64,000 nucleotides of DNA from CAZCVI01 sp964502145 (GCA_964502145.1 CAZCVI010000011.1:53384-117383), one strand, 5' to 3'; shown: positions 21,016-30,971, counted from the first letter of the stretch. A program made the numbers and translations. The notes: generated from the letters alone by a model not told the origin.

Positions 21016-21285
21016 TCATACTGCTTTACGTATCAACTGGAAGAGGCTGCTGTTTTGCTTTTGTTCACGTTGGATTTGGTTCCGGTACTGCCCTTGGCGG
21101 GTAATCCAGGACCGGTATACACTGGCCCATTCCCCAAAATCCAGGTTCAGACTATCGTCTTCCGGTACTTCCCCATTCATATAGGCAGTATAAAAGACCT
21201 CGGAACGAATACCATACTTTCTTTCGAATTCCAGTACTTCTTCTTCCAATGCATGGATATCCACCAAAATTTCATTACCGTTCAT
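21016..21285 (-). CDS. Small conserved hypothetical protein (89 aa)
   Basis: An acidic, helical protein that starts MNGNEILVDIHALEEEV and contains the segment GEWASVYRSW. AGAGGTG lies 5 nt before the ATG. I do not recognise a named family with certainty; small proteins of this kind often sit among toxin-antitoxin genes. It lies upstream of the STAND gene on the same strand. Its first 12 codons and about 55 bp upstream are duplicated at 31459-31548, where only a 14-codon stub remains. Confidence 0.6.
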   Translation of the reverse strand: MNGNEILVDIHALEEEVLEFERKYGIRSEVFYTAYMNGEVPEDDSLNLDFGEWASVYRSWITRQGQYRNQIQREQKQNSSLFQLIRKAV

Positions 21286-21340
21286 ACTGCACCTCTAAAG
21301 GAATTATAACACAACTATTCAAAAAAAACACGTGGGGAAA
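21251..21340. repeat. 90-bp duplication, copy 1
   Basis: Nearly identical to 31459-31548. It covers the promoter region and first codons of the 89-aa gene (minus strand). Only a few bases differ. Confidence 0.9.
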
Positions 21341-21421
21341 CCAAAGAAATGGATTTGTTCAAAGATTCATGGTTTAAAAGGTCTTGACAGGACGGAGTTA
21401 AACGATTATTATTATGTCACC

Positions 21422-21709
21422 ATGACAATCAATGAAAATATCGAAACGGATAAGGGCGCATCCACCCGAAAAATAAGAAGACAATGTGCTGTTTGTGGAA
21501 AACGAATCCACATGACCGTGGATCAAGACGGCCATTACAGCAACGGGCATTACTTCGGAAAAATAGAAATCCCCATCAAAGGAACCGGCGAGAATATAAA
21601 AATCGGCACCGATTACATAATGGGGCATGAAGTGACTGTTGTGGACAGGACAGGAAAAAAGAAAAAAGTCGAATACTGGGAATGCAATGCCTGTTATGAG
21701 AAAGAGTAG
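21422..21709 (+). CDS. Small zinc-ribbon protein
   Basis: Two CxxC pairs, CAVCGKR near the N-terminus and CNACYEKE at the C-terminus, should bind one zinc. Between them lies a GHYFGKIEIP strand. The frame stays open upstream to a GTG at 21332, but that codon lies inside the duplicated 90-bp segment and has no ribosome binding site. The ATG at 21422 is therefore preferred, without certainty. The function is unknown; it could bind nucleic acid or protein. A REP-like hairpin overlaps the region just after the stop. Confidence 0.6.
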   Translation: MTINENIETDKGASTRKIRRQCAVCGKRIHMTVDQDGHYSNGHYFGKIEIPIKGTGENIKIGTDYIMGHEVTVVDRTGKKKKVEYWECNACYEKE

Positions 21710-21710
21710 G

Positions 21711-21727
21711 AGCGGCATCCTGCCGCT
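21711..21727 (+). repeat. REP-like hairpin
   Basis: AGCGGCA-TCC-TGCCGCT preceded by GTAGG. It is followed by TTTAAAAAGG and a CACGAAG-rich tract, the same order as at 15637. Confidence 0.65.
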
Positions 21728-21783
21728 TTAAAAAGGTTTTTTAACCACGAAGGGACACGAAGAAAAAGAAGACGTCTACCCTT

Positions 21784-22059
21784 TTAAGATAAGCCCTGCT
21801 CTTTTTGGTTGAGGTTTGCCGGGCTATAAGTGGCGGCAGTACGTTGTCTGCGTAATACTGGCGCAAGGGCACGCAGTGCTTCATTCACGGCCAATGAATC
21901 GGGAAAAACATCCATTACCTCAGGATCAATAACAACTACATTGGTACCCTGAGCATATCTGGAAGCGGTCACTCCCCGAACCGCCCCTGTAAAATCGTAT
22001 TCCTTTCGCATGGTATCACGATCTGGGTCTATTGGGAATGGCTTACTGGTCTTTTTCAT
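21784..22059 (-). CDS. BrnA-like antitoxin
   Basis: A 91-residue protein directly downstream of, and overlapping by 17 bp, a BrnT-family toxin gene. Toxin first, antitoxin second is the usual order of brnTA. The C-terminal half (NVVVIDPEVMDVFPDSLAVNEALRAL) fits the short ribbon-helix-helix-like end of such antitoxins. It should neutralise BrnT and repress the operon. The assignment rests on position plus weak similarity. Confidence 0.65.
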   Translation of the reverse strand: MKKTSKPFPIDPDRDTMRKEYDFTGAVRGVTASRYAQGTNVVVIDPEVMDVFPDSLAVNEALRALAPVLRRQRTAATYSPANLNQKEQGLS

Positions 22060-22324
22060 ATTTTCCTCGCTCCTGTTTTGTGGCGTACCGAGCAGAAATT
22101 AAACGAGTGCGTGGTGTTCGCTCGGTAAAAGAGACCACCACCAGCCTCTGCTGGTTTGACATGCCAAGGAGAATATATCGCATCTCCTCCACTGAATGAT
22201 CTGGGTCTGGCATTAGAAGAGCAAACGGATCCCCAAATACCGTAGAAGCCTCCTCGAATCCCACTCCATGCTTTAGCAAGTTCAATTGGGCTTTCTTTCC
22301 ATCCCACTCGAAGATATAGCTCAT
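22043..22324 (-). CDS. brnT: BrnT-family toxin (DUF497)
   Basis: A 93-residue RelE-like ribonuclease toxin. The typical features are FEWDGKKAQLNLLKHGVGF near the start, then FGDPFALLMPDPDHS, the RYILLGMS strand and the ISARYATKQER end. The ATG at 22324 has GAGGA 6 nt upstream, and the family starts here; an earlier in-frame ATG exists but adds an atypical extension. It lies in an operon with the overlapping antitoxin gene. Confidence 0.87.
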   Translation of the reverse strand: MSYIFEWDGKKAQLNLLKHGVGFEEASTVFGDPFALLMPDPDHSVEEMRYILLGMSNQQRLVVVSFTERTPRTRLISARYATKQERGKYEKDQ

Positions 22325-22597
22325 CTGATTTCCTCGCGAGGCCAAACATCCATGACGGGCCCAGCATTAAAATGATTTGAAATAGGTATGTTTGATTCAT
22401 CATATTATATATAACCTAAAATATAGAATTTTGCAACTTTTTTTATAAATCTGCAATGCTCCGTTTTTTCTACACCAATACCCTTGGGAAGAGAAAATCG
22501 GGGAGGTGATTTACTTCTCTACTTCTTTCAGGAGCAAGAACTCTCTTTCAGGGTGATTGTTGTGGGGGGCCAAGCTGTTTATGATTAGATGGAAAAA

Positions 22598-23254
22598 TTA
22601 GACTGCTATGCCCTTCAATCCTTCCAGGTTCTCAAGCCAGCCATTAAAATGGCGGCATTCTTTGCGAATAGAATCCAACCCGATGGCTTGAGCAATCAGA
22701 ATGCCATCAATTGGTTTCTGATAGGCAGGAATATAACGTAATATCCGTTTTGACGGTGCGGTTTGTGGATGATCATTGATATGTTCTGGCGTGGGAAACC
22801 CCTTTCCTTCGGACATTAATTTAGCGACGGACAGTTCATCAAACAAATTGGCAAACATTTGAGGGGCACTGAACAAGAGGGCTTCAAACTCGTGCAATAA
22901 AAAATTGGGTATGAAATGCTTTTGATTAATGTCTTTGTTAAATGCGTCTTCCAGATACTGCGCCTTATTTATTACATCTGCTATTTTGAGTGCCTCATCT
23001 TTTCCTGGGAAATCCTTCGGCAGTCCATATACATCAAACATGGTTGTTACATATGCCTGTTTGTCTTCCTTGCATTTTTGTTCCACCTGCCATCGGATTT
23101 TTCCATATGATTGTATTCCCCCTTTGCCTATCTTACTGGTTCGGACCAGGATGGGGTTCAAAAAAATATCAAGAGGGCAAAAATGATCATAAAGGACATC
23201 TTTTACGAAAGTTTCCTCGGTTTGGCCTTCAACGAAAACATGTACCCGGATCAT
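22598..23254 (-). CDS. DUF4276 protein (TOPRIM-like), partner of AAA ATPase
   Basis: A 218-residue DUF4276-family protein, seen in VFVEGQTEETF, TMFDVYGLP, FLLHEFEALLFS and QTAPSKRI. The acidic EGQTE and DVYG sites match a TOPRIM-type metal centre, so nuclease activity is plausible. The ATG at 23254 overlaps the ATPase stop codon as ATGA, so the two are coupled and likely form a complex. ATPase plus TOPRIM-like effector is the layout of several anti-phage systems (OLD, PARIS and relatives). The role in defence is inferred. Confidence 0.82.
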   Translation of the reverse strand: MIRVHVFVEGQTEETFVKDVLYDHFCPLDIFLNPILVRTSKIGKGGIQSYGKIRWQVEQKCKEDKQAYVTTMFDVYGLPKDFPGKDEALKIADVINKAQYLEDAFNKDINQKHFIPNFLLHEFEALLFSAPQMFANLFDELSVAKLMSEGKGFPTPEHINDHPQTAPSKRILRYIPAYQKPIDGILIAQAIGLDSIRKECRHFNGWLENLEGLKGIAV

Positions 23255-24342
23255 GCAGGTCTCCCGCCGAAAAGATTCTTGGTCCATAATTCACCCAGGC
23301 TATATTCTTGCAACCATGCCTGCCATTTTTCCGACTCCAACCGCGTAAACACGGAGGCTCTATCTTTTCGATCTACTACCACCAAGTCTTCAGGGTCAAA
23401 TTCAGAGATCAATTCTACCGACTGCGTGGATACAATCACTTGTTTTTTTATAGACACAGACTTCAACATGGAAGCCAACAGGGTAATCGCATAAGGATGA
23501 AGCCCCAATTCCGGTTCATCAAAAAGAATCGTGGCCGGTTGTTTTTCTTCTGGCTGCAACAAGGCGGTTGCCAAACAAGCAAAACGCAACGTGCCATCAG
23601 AGAGCTGATGGGCTTTGAAAGGCACATCCTCTCCTTTCTCTAACCATTCCAATTCAATCATGTCAGGGTTATCCGGTTGCGGGCGCAGAAAAAAATCTCC
23701 GAAAAAGGGAGCTGTTAACCGGATAGTCTGCACAATCTTCTGGTAATGAGCGGGATGGGTTTGTTTTAATATATAGAGAAATGCCGCCAGGTTCCGTGCA
23801 TCTGGGCGGAGATAAATATTGTCCTGGATGGCGTTGCGCTGTTTTATCAGGGCACTGTGACTGGTATCGTGGAAATGAAAAACACGCCACTGACTCATGG
23901 CGGGAACACAAGAGAAGACAAGACTTGTTTCGTTATTTACTGCGGCCAGTGATTCAAAGTGTCCACCAACAAAGGTTTGGGCTCCCGTTTTTATATTCAC
24001 AAATCCTTCATTGGTAAACACCATCCGGTTATCTTGGGTGGGTTCCAAGGTGCATGAATAACTTTTATCGCCGAAATAGAGGTGTACTTCCAGTTGTTCT
24101 GTTTTCTTCCGTCCGAAATAAAGCAATGCATCGGGACCGCCTTGACGGCTGACATAGAGTTGGAGATGGCTTTCCACCAGTTGCTGCATCAATTTAAAGA
24201 ACTCCACAAAATTAGACTTTCCTGCACCGTTGGCACCGATAAGGATATTGAGTGAGCCCAGTTCCAGGTCGCATTCGGCAATAGATTTAAATCCTTTTAA
24301 TACGAACCTTGAAAGCTGCGTATTGTCAGTCACCGGTTTCAT
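23251..24342 (-). CDS. AAA_21/ABC-type ATPase of a DUF4276 module
   Basis: A 363-residue SMC/RecF-like ATPase. Walker A is GANGAGKS (residues 36-43), an ABC-like signature LSDGTLRFA lies in the second half, and Walker B is TILFDEPELGLHP. It begins with the FVLKGFKSI strand typical of AAA_21 proteins. AAGGAGT lies 9 nt before the ATG. Its gene is translationally coupled to the DUF4276 gene. It is likely a sensor or scaffold that controls the TOPRIM-like partner. Confidence 0.85.
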   Translation of the reverse strand: MKPVTDNTQLSRFVLKGFKSIAECDLELGSLNILIGANGAGKSNFVEFFKLMQQLVESHLQLYVSRQGGPDALLYFGRKKTEQLEVHLYFGDKSYSCTLEPTQDNRMVFTNEGFVNIKTGAQTFVGGHFESLAAVNNETSLVFSCVPAMSQWRVFHFHDTSHSALIKQRNAIQDNIYLRPDARNLAAFLYILKQTHPAHYQKIVQTIRLTAPFFGDFFLRPQPDNPDMIELEWLEKGEDVPFKAHQLSDGTLRFACLATALLQPEEKQPATILFDEPELGLHPYAITLLASMLKSVSIKKQVIVSTQSVELISEFDPEDLVVVDRKDRASVFTRLESEKWQAWLQEYSLGELWTKNLFGGRPA

Positions 24343-24752
24343 GGGTTGTACTCCTTATTATGTATCCGTTATTGTTATGATAGTTTTTAATATCCATTTT
24401 CTCATAATATACCCGCAGTCGGCTTGAAAGTCAAGTGGTTGTTTGTTTTTCCGCTAATTTATGACTCTTCGCATCTCCCCTTGGTACTGAAAAGATTTTT
24501 TAACCACGAAGAGCACGAAGGGACACGAAGAAAACGAAGAACATGGTGCTCAAGCGTCGCGCTTGAAGGACGGGAAGCCAAATTGTCTGAACCGTGATTC
24601 GTAGGATTTAAGGATGACCAAGATGATAAAAACGAATGAGTCTGCATTCTCTCCAGGTACGGGCGCATCAAGCTTATAGATTTGTAAAAAAAAGTGGAGG
24701 CGGTGCTACGCGACTTGATCCAGTTGTCCCTCCGCCTCCAGATTAATTTTTA
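24343..24752. other. Gene-free stretch with repeats
   Basis: It contains a CACGAAG-rich tract (24492-24545), a short hairpin CAAGCG-TCG-CGCTTG (24551-24565) and half of the GAACCGTGAT inverted-repeat element (24589-24627). No convincing gene. Confidence 0.7.
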
Positions 24753-25946
24753 CTATTCATAATTCTTTAATTCAGCCGCTTGCACCACGTTTTCAAAGTT
24801 AATCTTTTGTTCCCCATCAAAAAACAACAGCCGCAAATAGATTTTCCCACCGCTAATCTCGATACAGGATATTTTAGTGTGAAACCCACAGCCTGTATTG
24901 AAATAAAATGGATCAAGTGAATTCGCGTTATCCGCAAGTGTTCTATTCTTTTTTATTTTGAGATTGTTTAGCATATGTTCTTTCAGGGAATCCGGGAGCT
25001 TTAATGAATCCTCGCCTTCTTGCAAGTCGTCGTTTTGAGAAGATAGCTTTTTTTCAAAGATATCATTGAAGAAGATATATTTATCGTTTTTTACGTCTTC
25101 CGTGATCATATCACTGAGGAGGTCGTCATAGGGTATGGAATTAAAAACCGGGATGTGGGTATGACCTGCCACCAGGATATTGTATTTTTTCTTGCCATCC
25201 GCATTCTTTTGCTCCAGTGTCCATTTATATACCATTTTCTCATGTTTTTCCATGTCTTTTTGAATAGCGTCCATTTTGCTAATGAGTTCTTTTTCCGACT
25301 TTAATTTTTTGGGAAATATTTCTAAGATCCAATTGTATTTGGCATAAACCCCCCAGGCAGCCAACTGGTCGCCCGCATCATGCAAACCCTGTCCTTGGCA
25401 GCCATGGGTAATAAAAATATTAAATTTATTGGCTTGATCTGTGAAGATCAGTGCCGGGTAAACTCTGTTCTGAAATTGTTCCCCAAAGCGGATCAAGTTC
25501 CCCCGAAAGAAATCATCATGATTGCCATACACGCGGTAATAGCGATTTTCGTCGTGGAATTTTTTCTCAATGGCAAACTCATCGCCATGCACATCCAGAA
25601 TATTGGGAATATTGTCCGCTTGAAAACCCCAACCCTCTTCCACATCGCCGATGATAACCAGCGTGTAACCGTTGGCATAATAATAATTCAGGATCTGTTT
25701 GAACAGTTCGATATTATTCTTAAATACGTCTTTTGTTCCCATTCCACGGTGCAAATCGCTGAACAAAATAATCTTGGAATTGTTGACATCAAAGGGAATT
25801 TGTGGACTGATAGATGAATGAATATCAAGTAACTCCCTGGTTCTTTTTTCAGAAGTAATGGGTTGCGTTTCTTTTAAAAGAGCCCCACATGCTGCTGTGA
25901 TGATCACTACACACAACACCAGAATTGCTAAAAAAGATCTTTTCAT
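24753..25946 (-). CDS. Lipoprotein calcineurin-like phosphoesterase
   Basis: A 397-residue metallophosphoesterase. The N-terminus is a lipoprotein signal peptide with a lipobox ending AAC, so the protein should be anchored to a membrane outside the cytoplasm. All dimetal motifs are present in order: SDLHRG, GDVEEGW, YGNHDD, THGCQG and AGHTHIP. Substrates of such enzymes include phosphodiesters, phospholipids and UDP-sugars; the substrate here is unknown. GGGAGG lies before the ATG. It appears monocistronic, with 320 bp of non-coding DNA upstream. Confidence 0.88.
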   Translation of the reverse strand: MKRSFLAILVLCVVIITAACGALLKETQPITSEKRTRELLDIHSSISPQIPFDVNNSKIILFSDLHRGMGTKDVFKNNIELFKQILNYYYANGYTLVIIGDVEEGWGFQADNIPNILDVHGDEFAIEKKFHDENRYYRVYGNHDDFFRGNLIRFGEQFQNRVYPALIFTDQANKFNIFITHGCQGQGLHDAGDQLAAWGVYAKYNWILEIFPKKLKSEKELISKMDAIQKDMEKHEKMVYKWTLEQKNADGKKKYNILVAGHTHIPVFNSIPYDDLLSDMITEDVKNDKYIFFNDIFEKKLSSQNDDLQEGEDSLKLPDSLKEHMLNNLKIKKNRTLADNANSLDPFYFNTGCGFHTKISCIEISGGKIYLRLLFFDGEQKINFENVVQAAELKNYE

Positions 25947-26269
25947 AGGTTTTCCTCCCGCTACGTATCAAATCATTTTAAAAAGTTTTCCTAGGTTATA
26001 CTTTCAAAACCCATGCTGTACACCAGAACATTCACGTTCCGGTGAATGGTTCTATGTCTTGTTTAATTATAATATGGTTCTATTGGTATTTCAATATAAA
26101 AAGTTTGGCTGAATTTTTATTTTTTCAACCCCGATATCCCATGGCGTGTATTCTGTGTTTTGGTAAGAGCCAGGTCTTGCTTTACAGCACATCTAAAAAC
26201 GACATGTTGCAAAGCAAGACGTGACAGGAATCAGGATCGGTGGACCTGTTCCGTTTCTTTTACCTTATT
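25947..26269. other. Gene-free stretch
   Basis: AT-rich spacer between two minus-strand genes. I see no gene, repeat or clear terminator beyond short imperfect pairings. Confidence 0.6.
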
Positions 26270-26578
26270 TCAGGCTACATCGGCAGTGACCAGGACATCC
26301 ACCCAGCCTTGAAATGGATCGTCGATGTTGCCACTGTTGTCGCGCAGCAATAAATTAACCCAAAACGTGACGCCGGTCCCAACAATCGTAATGTTATTAA
26401 TTCCGATTTCAAGTTGCTTTATCTCGTTATCGCTATTGGTATAGGCAATTTGGAACCCCTTCACAGAGGCATCGGCCACTCTTACCATTGACGGAAAAGA
26501 AGCGGTGCCCTCGTCGCTCTGTATGCTCCCCTTAGTTGATGGGAAGTTAACCCTGGTTGTTATAAATGATAATGCCAT
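26270..26578 (-). CDS. Hypothetical 102-aa protein downstream of the hybrid kinase
   Basis: A probable all-beta protein without cysteine, signal peptide or membrane helix. The ATG at 26578 is chosen because AAAGGAG lies 7 nt upstream; the frame extends further upstream without a good start. It lies 318 bp after a hybrid sensor kinase gene on the same strand and could be a target or partner of that regulator. No family recognised. Confidence 0.6.
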   Translation of the reverse strand: MALSFITTRVNFPSTKGSIQSDEGTASFPSMVRVADASVKGFQIAYTNSDNEIKQLEIGINNITIVGTGVTFWVNLLLRDNSGNIDDPFQGWVDVLVTADVA

Positions 26579-26896
26579 TTTAATACTCCTTTTTTTATGA
26601 TATTCTATGAACGTTTTTCTGGGTAAACGTTCTTGACCCGAATGTCCACCCGTGCGCAAGGTGTTTGTTCATGTGACTTCTTTTTTAATGGTCCGTCCGT
26701 TGAACACCCATATGATAGTATAAAACCATTTTTCAAGAGAGCACTCTGAGATCAAAATGACAGGTAATATCAGATCAACAAACAGGGGGAATCGTAATCC
26801 CAGATCAGAAAGGATAATTTCCGATCAAAGTGCGAAAAAGGGTGGGATATAGGGGGGGGTGGAATGGATTTTGCTTGGTAAAAAAAGGATGGGAGT
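26579..26896. other. Gene-free stretch
   Basis: It separates the kinase gene from the 102-aa gene. It holds G-rich runs near 26850-26865 (GGGGGGGGT), but no gene or named repeat is seen. Confidence 0.55.
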
Positions 26897-29800
26897 TTAC
26901 CGGGTATCGCCTCGGTATTCGGAGGGGAGCTGGTTAAATTTGTTCTTAAAACATTTGGTAAAGTAATTGGCACTGGAAAAACCGACTTCTAAAGCCACTT
27001 CCAGTACAGACATCTTGCTTTTTTTAAGTAGTTCAGCGCCCTGTTTGAGCCGGTATGAACGGATAAAATCCGTGGGAGTCTCTCCGGTTAGGGCGTGAAT
27101 CTTCCGGTAAACGGAGGCATGGCTGAGCAATAATTTCTGCGACAACTGTTCCACGTTAAAATCGCAATCGTCAATATTTTTTTCCATGACCTGTTTAAGC
27201 TCTTTCATAAAAGTTTTGTCCACCGGGGAAACCGTCATGGTAGTAGGTTGCAACGTCATCTCCCGGCTCCAGTTTTGTTGCAATTGGCAGCGGATATCAA
27301 TCAGGTTTTTAATGCGGGCGCACAATATTCGTGTGCTGAAAGGTTTGGTGACATAGTCATCCGCGCCTGTTTCCAGGCCAGCCAAGATGTTTTCTTCCGA
27401 AGCTTTGGCAGTTAGCAAGATGATAGGAATATGGCTGGTATTGCGATCTTGTTTTAATGTTTTGCACAGGGTATAACCATCCATCCGGGGCATCATGATG
27501 TCACTGACAATGAGGTCGGGAATAAACAGGAGCGCCTTTTCTATACCTGCTTGGCCATCTCTGGCTTCTAAAACATGATACAATGGCTCCAACGCACCCC
27601 GAATATAGGCGCAGACATCCGCGCTGTCCTCCACTACGAGGATTATTTCTTTTTCATCGCCAAAGGATTCATGCATGTGGGGCGGTTCCGCGGTCACCGT
27701 TTCCGCTTCTACGAGGTGGAATGATGATGGGAGGCCATCCATCTCGTGTTCATCGAGAGCTTGGAACGCATGGCGCTCAAAACCCTCCACGGGTTTTAAA
27801 TAGGTCTTATCTAATGGGACACGCACGATGAACCGGGAACCGCTTGGCTCTCCCTGCGTGCTCTCCACGGTGATGGTGCCATGATGGAGTTCAACCAGTT
27901 CCTTGGCTATAGACAGGCCTATGCCCGCTCCTTTTTGATGGTACTCATGGATATTATCGGAATAATAGAACCTGTCGAATATTTTTGCCATTTGACTCGG
28001 AGGCATACCGGGTCCTGTATCTTGGACCCTCATTTCCACAAAACCATCTGGAAAACCGGGAGACTCACTGGTTTGTGGCGTCACAAAACAGGCAATCGAC
28101 CCGCCTGCTGGGGTAAACTTAATGGCATTTATCAATAGATTGCAGAGCACTTCTTCCATTCGCGACACATCGAAGGCGACGATACATGTTTCTACTGGGG
28201 CAGAAAATGTCAGTGTTTGGTCATTGCGAGTGGTTAACAATTCAAAGGAGGCAGTGAGCCCTTTAAAAAAGGAAACGATGTCTCGTGGGACCATGTTTAA
28301 GGTGACTGTGCCACTATCCAATTTGGAAAGTTCCAGTAGTTGGTTGATGAGATTTAATAACCGTTGGGCGTTGCGGCGCATCACTTTCAGTTTATTCTGG
28401 TGTTGTTTGTCCGTAGCCATTTCGATCATTTGTTCCAGTGGTCCGAGTATCAGCGTGAGGGGGGTACGGAACTCATGGGAAATATTGGCGAAGAAGTTGG
28501 ACTTGAGTGTAGCCATTTCCTGCAATTGTTCATTTTTCCGATTGATTTCTTGGGTGCGATCCATCACGATGGTTTCAAGGTGTTGCTTTTCTCTTAATAG
28601 TTGTGCAGAGCGCCATTTTACCAGAAGCGCCATCAGGCTGGAGACCACGGCGACATAAAAAAAATACGCCCACCAGGTTCGATACCACGGGGCGAGGAGT
28701 CTAAAGCGAAACACCGCTTCTTCACTAATCTCGCCATACACATTTTTCGCACGGACACGGAAGGCATTCAACCCTGGTTCCAGGTTTGTATAGTCTTTTC
28801 GGGTTTCACGGCTCCAGGTGGTCCACTGGGTGTCATAGCCATCCAGACGGCATTGGTACAGCGTTTCTTGTTCAGCTTCGAAGAATGGCGCACCAAAGGA
28901 AAAGCGGAGACTGCGACGATTAAAAGGCAACTCTGGAAACGATGCTTTGCCAGGAAATGGTCCTGTTTCACTACTTGAGACCAAGATTTCATTGGCCCAC
29001 ACGTCACGAATAAAGGTCCGAAACGGGGTGGGCGGATGCGGGGCGAAATCAACGGCGCTATCAAACCGGATCAAAGCCCCCACGCTGGCAAACCAGATAC
29101 ATTTTTCCAGGGGATCTGGATAAATCGCGTTTACATGATTGATGGGCACGCGTAGGAATATTTTATTATACACGTGATAGCTGCCATTGGCTTGGAGAAT
29201 GGCAACCAAGTTCCTGGCATTGGAATGGAACCAGATATTTTTATGGTCATCTTCAACAATACGAAAGACACTTTTTCCCGATGCTCCACCGGTAAATTCG
29301 GTTCCTAATGTTTTATCTGGGATAAAGCGGTTTTCTTTTTTTCCCCACTGAAAAATGCCTTTCCCGGTGGCAATAATGACATGACCTGCCGCGTGAAATA
29401 CATGGGTTTCCACTTCTGGCGGGAAATACGCGGGACCAAATCGCTGGATAATCGTATTGTGAGGCCCTTGGCCGGATAGAAATGATATTTTTATCACGCC
29501 TTCTCTGGGTGAACCCAGCCAGAGATTTCCTTGGGTATCCTGCGTGATGGTGCGGATTTCTTCGGTGATGGTGTCGGCGAACTTCTGGGTTTGCCATTGA
29601 CCTGTGCGGGCATTGAACGACAAACAGATCATGCCGTGAGTGGTTCCCGCCAGAATGGGGTGTTCCACTCTGCCAGTCACATGAAACACCAACGTGGCGT
29701 AATCGTTCAGTTTCTCGGATGCGGTGCTTTTTTCCAGGATGCGGAAAACTCCCTTTTCCGTGGCAGCCAGAAACTCGTCTTGATAGGCTAAAAGGGCATG

Positions 29801-30964
29801 GCAGGAACCAGGAATACCGGGAACGGCGCTAAAGAATCCTCTCTCATTCATCACGAATAAGCCGCTTCCGGTTCCAGCGTATAACCGGCCATTGGCACCA
29901 AAACGAGCCGTACATAGTACCATTCCTTTCAAACCGTGTCTTGGGTCGTAGAGGGAGAAAGGGGAGCGGTATTCCAGTTTTGAGATGCCGTTGTTTAAGG
30001 CGAGCCACAGATTCTTCTGGGAATCTTCGTAGATATGCCACACTGTATTGTCCTGAAGACCCAGTGACGTGTCGAAGTGGAATACCAATTGGCCGCTGTT
30101 ATTAATGATAAAGACCCCGCCTTTTAGCGTTCCCAGGGCAAAATTGCCATCTGACAGGCGAAGGCCATATGTCAATTGATTCATCGCTATTGAATCCAGA
30201 GCTTCCGTTTTAAATGGCGTGAAGGTATTATTATTATACAGGAAAAAACCATTTGTAGAGGTCCCGATAAGAAGTGTTCCCGGTGTAAATTCAACAATCG
30301 CATACAATTTTTCAAAGGCAAAGGCTTTACCGCCCGGAAGCAAGTGCAGGGTGCCATTGATCATTTCCATCAAACCATACCCCTGTTGGCGAACCAACAG
30401 TTTTTCCCCGCAGAAAAAGGGCGGTGCAAATGACGTGCGGGTTTGCCATACTTTGATATGTTTGCCATTAAACAGGAACAAGTACTTCGTAGTGCAGAAA
30501 TAGATGCCCTGCCCTGTTGCATAGGTACGCCACACATTCCCGAAGTCACGCTGTAACGGGTGTAATAAATGGTTTAAACTGACATAAAGGTATTGTCCCA
30601 GGTGGTTCAGTTTTAGGAAGCCGATTTCGTTATTGCCGCCAATATAAATAGTATCTTTGTCATCCACGGCCAGGGAACGGGCATTTTTGCCAGGGATAGG
30701 AATCTTTTTCCAGAAAACACCATCGTATTTCAGCACTGCCTCTTGGTTTGCGGAGTAGATCATGCATTGTTTATCTTGGGTAATGAACCAGTTCTGTGGT
30801 TGGCTATAATAGTCGTTAAAACTATAATTGTGGAAATATTTAGCTCCATAAGCAACACGTGGCACAGGGTAGACAGGTGTCGCCATTCCCCAGCATAGGT
30901 TCAATGATAGCAGCAGGAAAACAATGCTTCGCATTTTCCGACAGATTTGAACCTGGATAAACAT
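26897..30964 (-). CDS. Hybrid two-component system protein (HTCS)
   Basis: A 1355-residue one-protein signalling system. The order is an N-terminal signal helix, a long periplasmic region of two-component propeller repeats (for example DDKDTIYIGGNNEIGF and DSQKNLWLALNNGISKLEY), a Y_Y_Y domain, a membrane helix (about 765-784), HisKA with H830 in ISHEFRTPLT, HATPase_c (GTGPGMPPSQMAKIFDRFY region), a receiver with D1155 (SDIMMPRMDG) and a C-terminal AraC-type helix-turn-helix. Such proteins sense a ligand outside and directly activate nearby genes. The true start may be codon 11 (30934), where the signal peptide begins. It lies 7 bp after the 158-aa gene, so an operon is likely. Confidence 0.92.
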   Translation of the reverse strand: MFIQVQICRKMRSIVFLLLSLNLCWGMATPVYPVPRVAYGAKYFHNYSFNDYYSQPQNWFITQDKQCMIYSANQEAVLKYDGVFWKKIPIPGKNARSLAVDDKDTIYIGGNNEIGFLKLNHLGQYLYVSLNHLLHPLQRDFGNVWRTYATGQGIYFCTTKYLFLFNGKHIKVWQTRTSFAPPFFCGEKLLVRQQGYGLMEMINGTLHLLPGGKAFAFEKLYAIVEFTPGTLLIGTSTNGFFLYNNNTFTPFKTEALDSIAMNQLTYGLRLSDGNFALGTLKGGVFIINNSGQLVFHFDTSLGLQDNTVWHIYEDSQKNLWLALNNGISKLEYRSPFSLYDPRHGLKGMVLCTARFGANGRLYAGTGSGLFVMNERGFFSAVPGIPGSCHALLAYQDEFLAATEKGVFRILEKSTASEKLNDYATLVFHVTGRVEHPILAGTTHGMICLSFNARTGQWQTQKFADTITEEIRTITQDTQGNLWLGSPREGVIKISFLSGQGPHNTIIQRFGPAYFPPEVETHVFHAAGHVIIATGKGIFQWGKKENRFIPDKTLGTEFTGGASGKSVFRIVEDDHKNIWFHSNARNLVAILQANGSYHVYNKIFLRVPINHVNAIYPDPLEKCIWFASVGALIRFDSAVDFAPHPPTPFRTFIRDVWANEILVSSSETGPFPGKASFPELPFNRRSLRFSFGAPFFEAEQETLYQCRLDGYDTQWTTWSRETRKDYTNLEPGLNAFRVRAKNVYGEISEEAVFRFRLLAPWYRTWWAYFFYVAVVSSLMALLVKWRSAQLLREKQHLETIVMDRTQEINRKNEQLQEMATLKSNFFANISHEFRTPLTLILGPLEQMIEMATDKQHQNKLKVMRRNAQRLLNLINQLLELSKLDSGTVTLNMVPRDIVSFFKGLTASFELLTTRNDQTLTFSAPVETCIVAFDVSRMEEVLCNLLINAIKFTPAGGSIACFVTPQTSESPGFPDGFVEMRVQDTGPGMPPSQMAKIFDRFYYSDNIHEYHQKGAGIGLSIAKELVELHHGTITVESTQGEPSGSRFIVRVPLDKTYLKPVEGFERHAFQALDEHEMDGLPSSFHLVEAETVTAEPPHMHESFGDEKEIILVVEDSADVCAYIRGALEPLYHVLEARDGQAGIEKALLFIPDLIVSDIMMPRMDGYTLCKTLKQDRNTSHIPIILLTAKASEENILAGLETGADDYVTKPFSTRILCARIKNLIDIRCQLQQNWSREMTLQPTTMTVSPVDKTFMKELKQVMEKNIDDCDFNVEQLSQKLLLSHASVYRKIHALTGETPTDFIRSYRLKQGAELLKKSKMSVLEVALEVGFSSANYFTKCFKNKFNQLPSEYRGDTR

Positions 30965-30971
30965 GTATTGT

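Noticed and set aside
24459..24671. 70-codon minus-strand frame
   Set aside because: It is made of the CACGAAG tract, a hairpin and half of a family A repeat.
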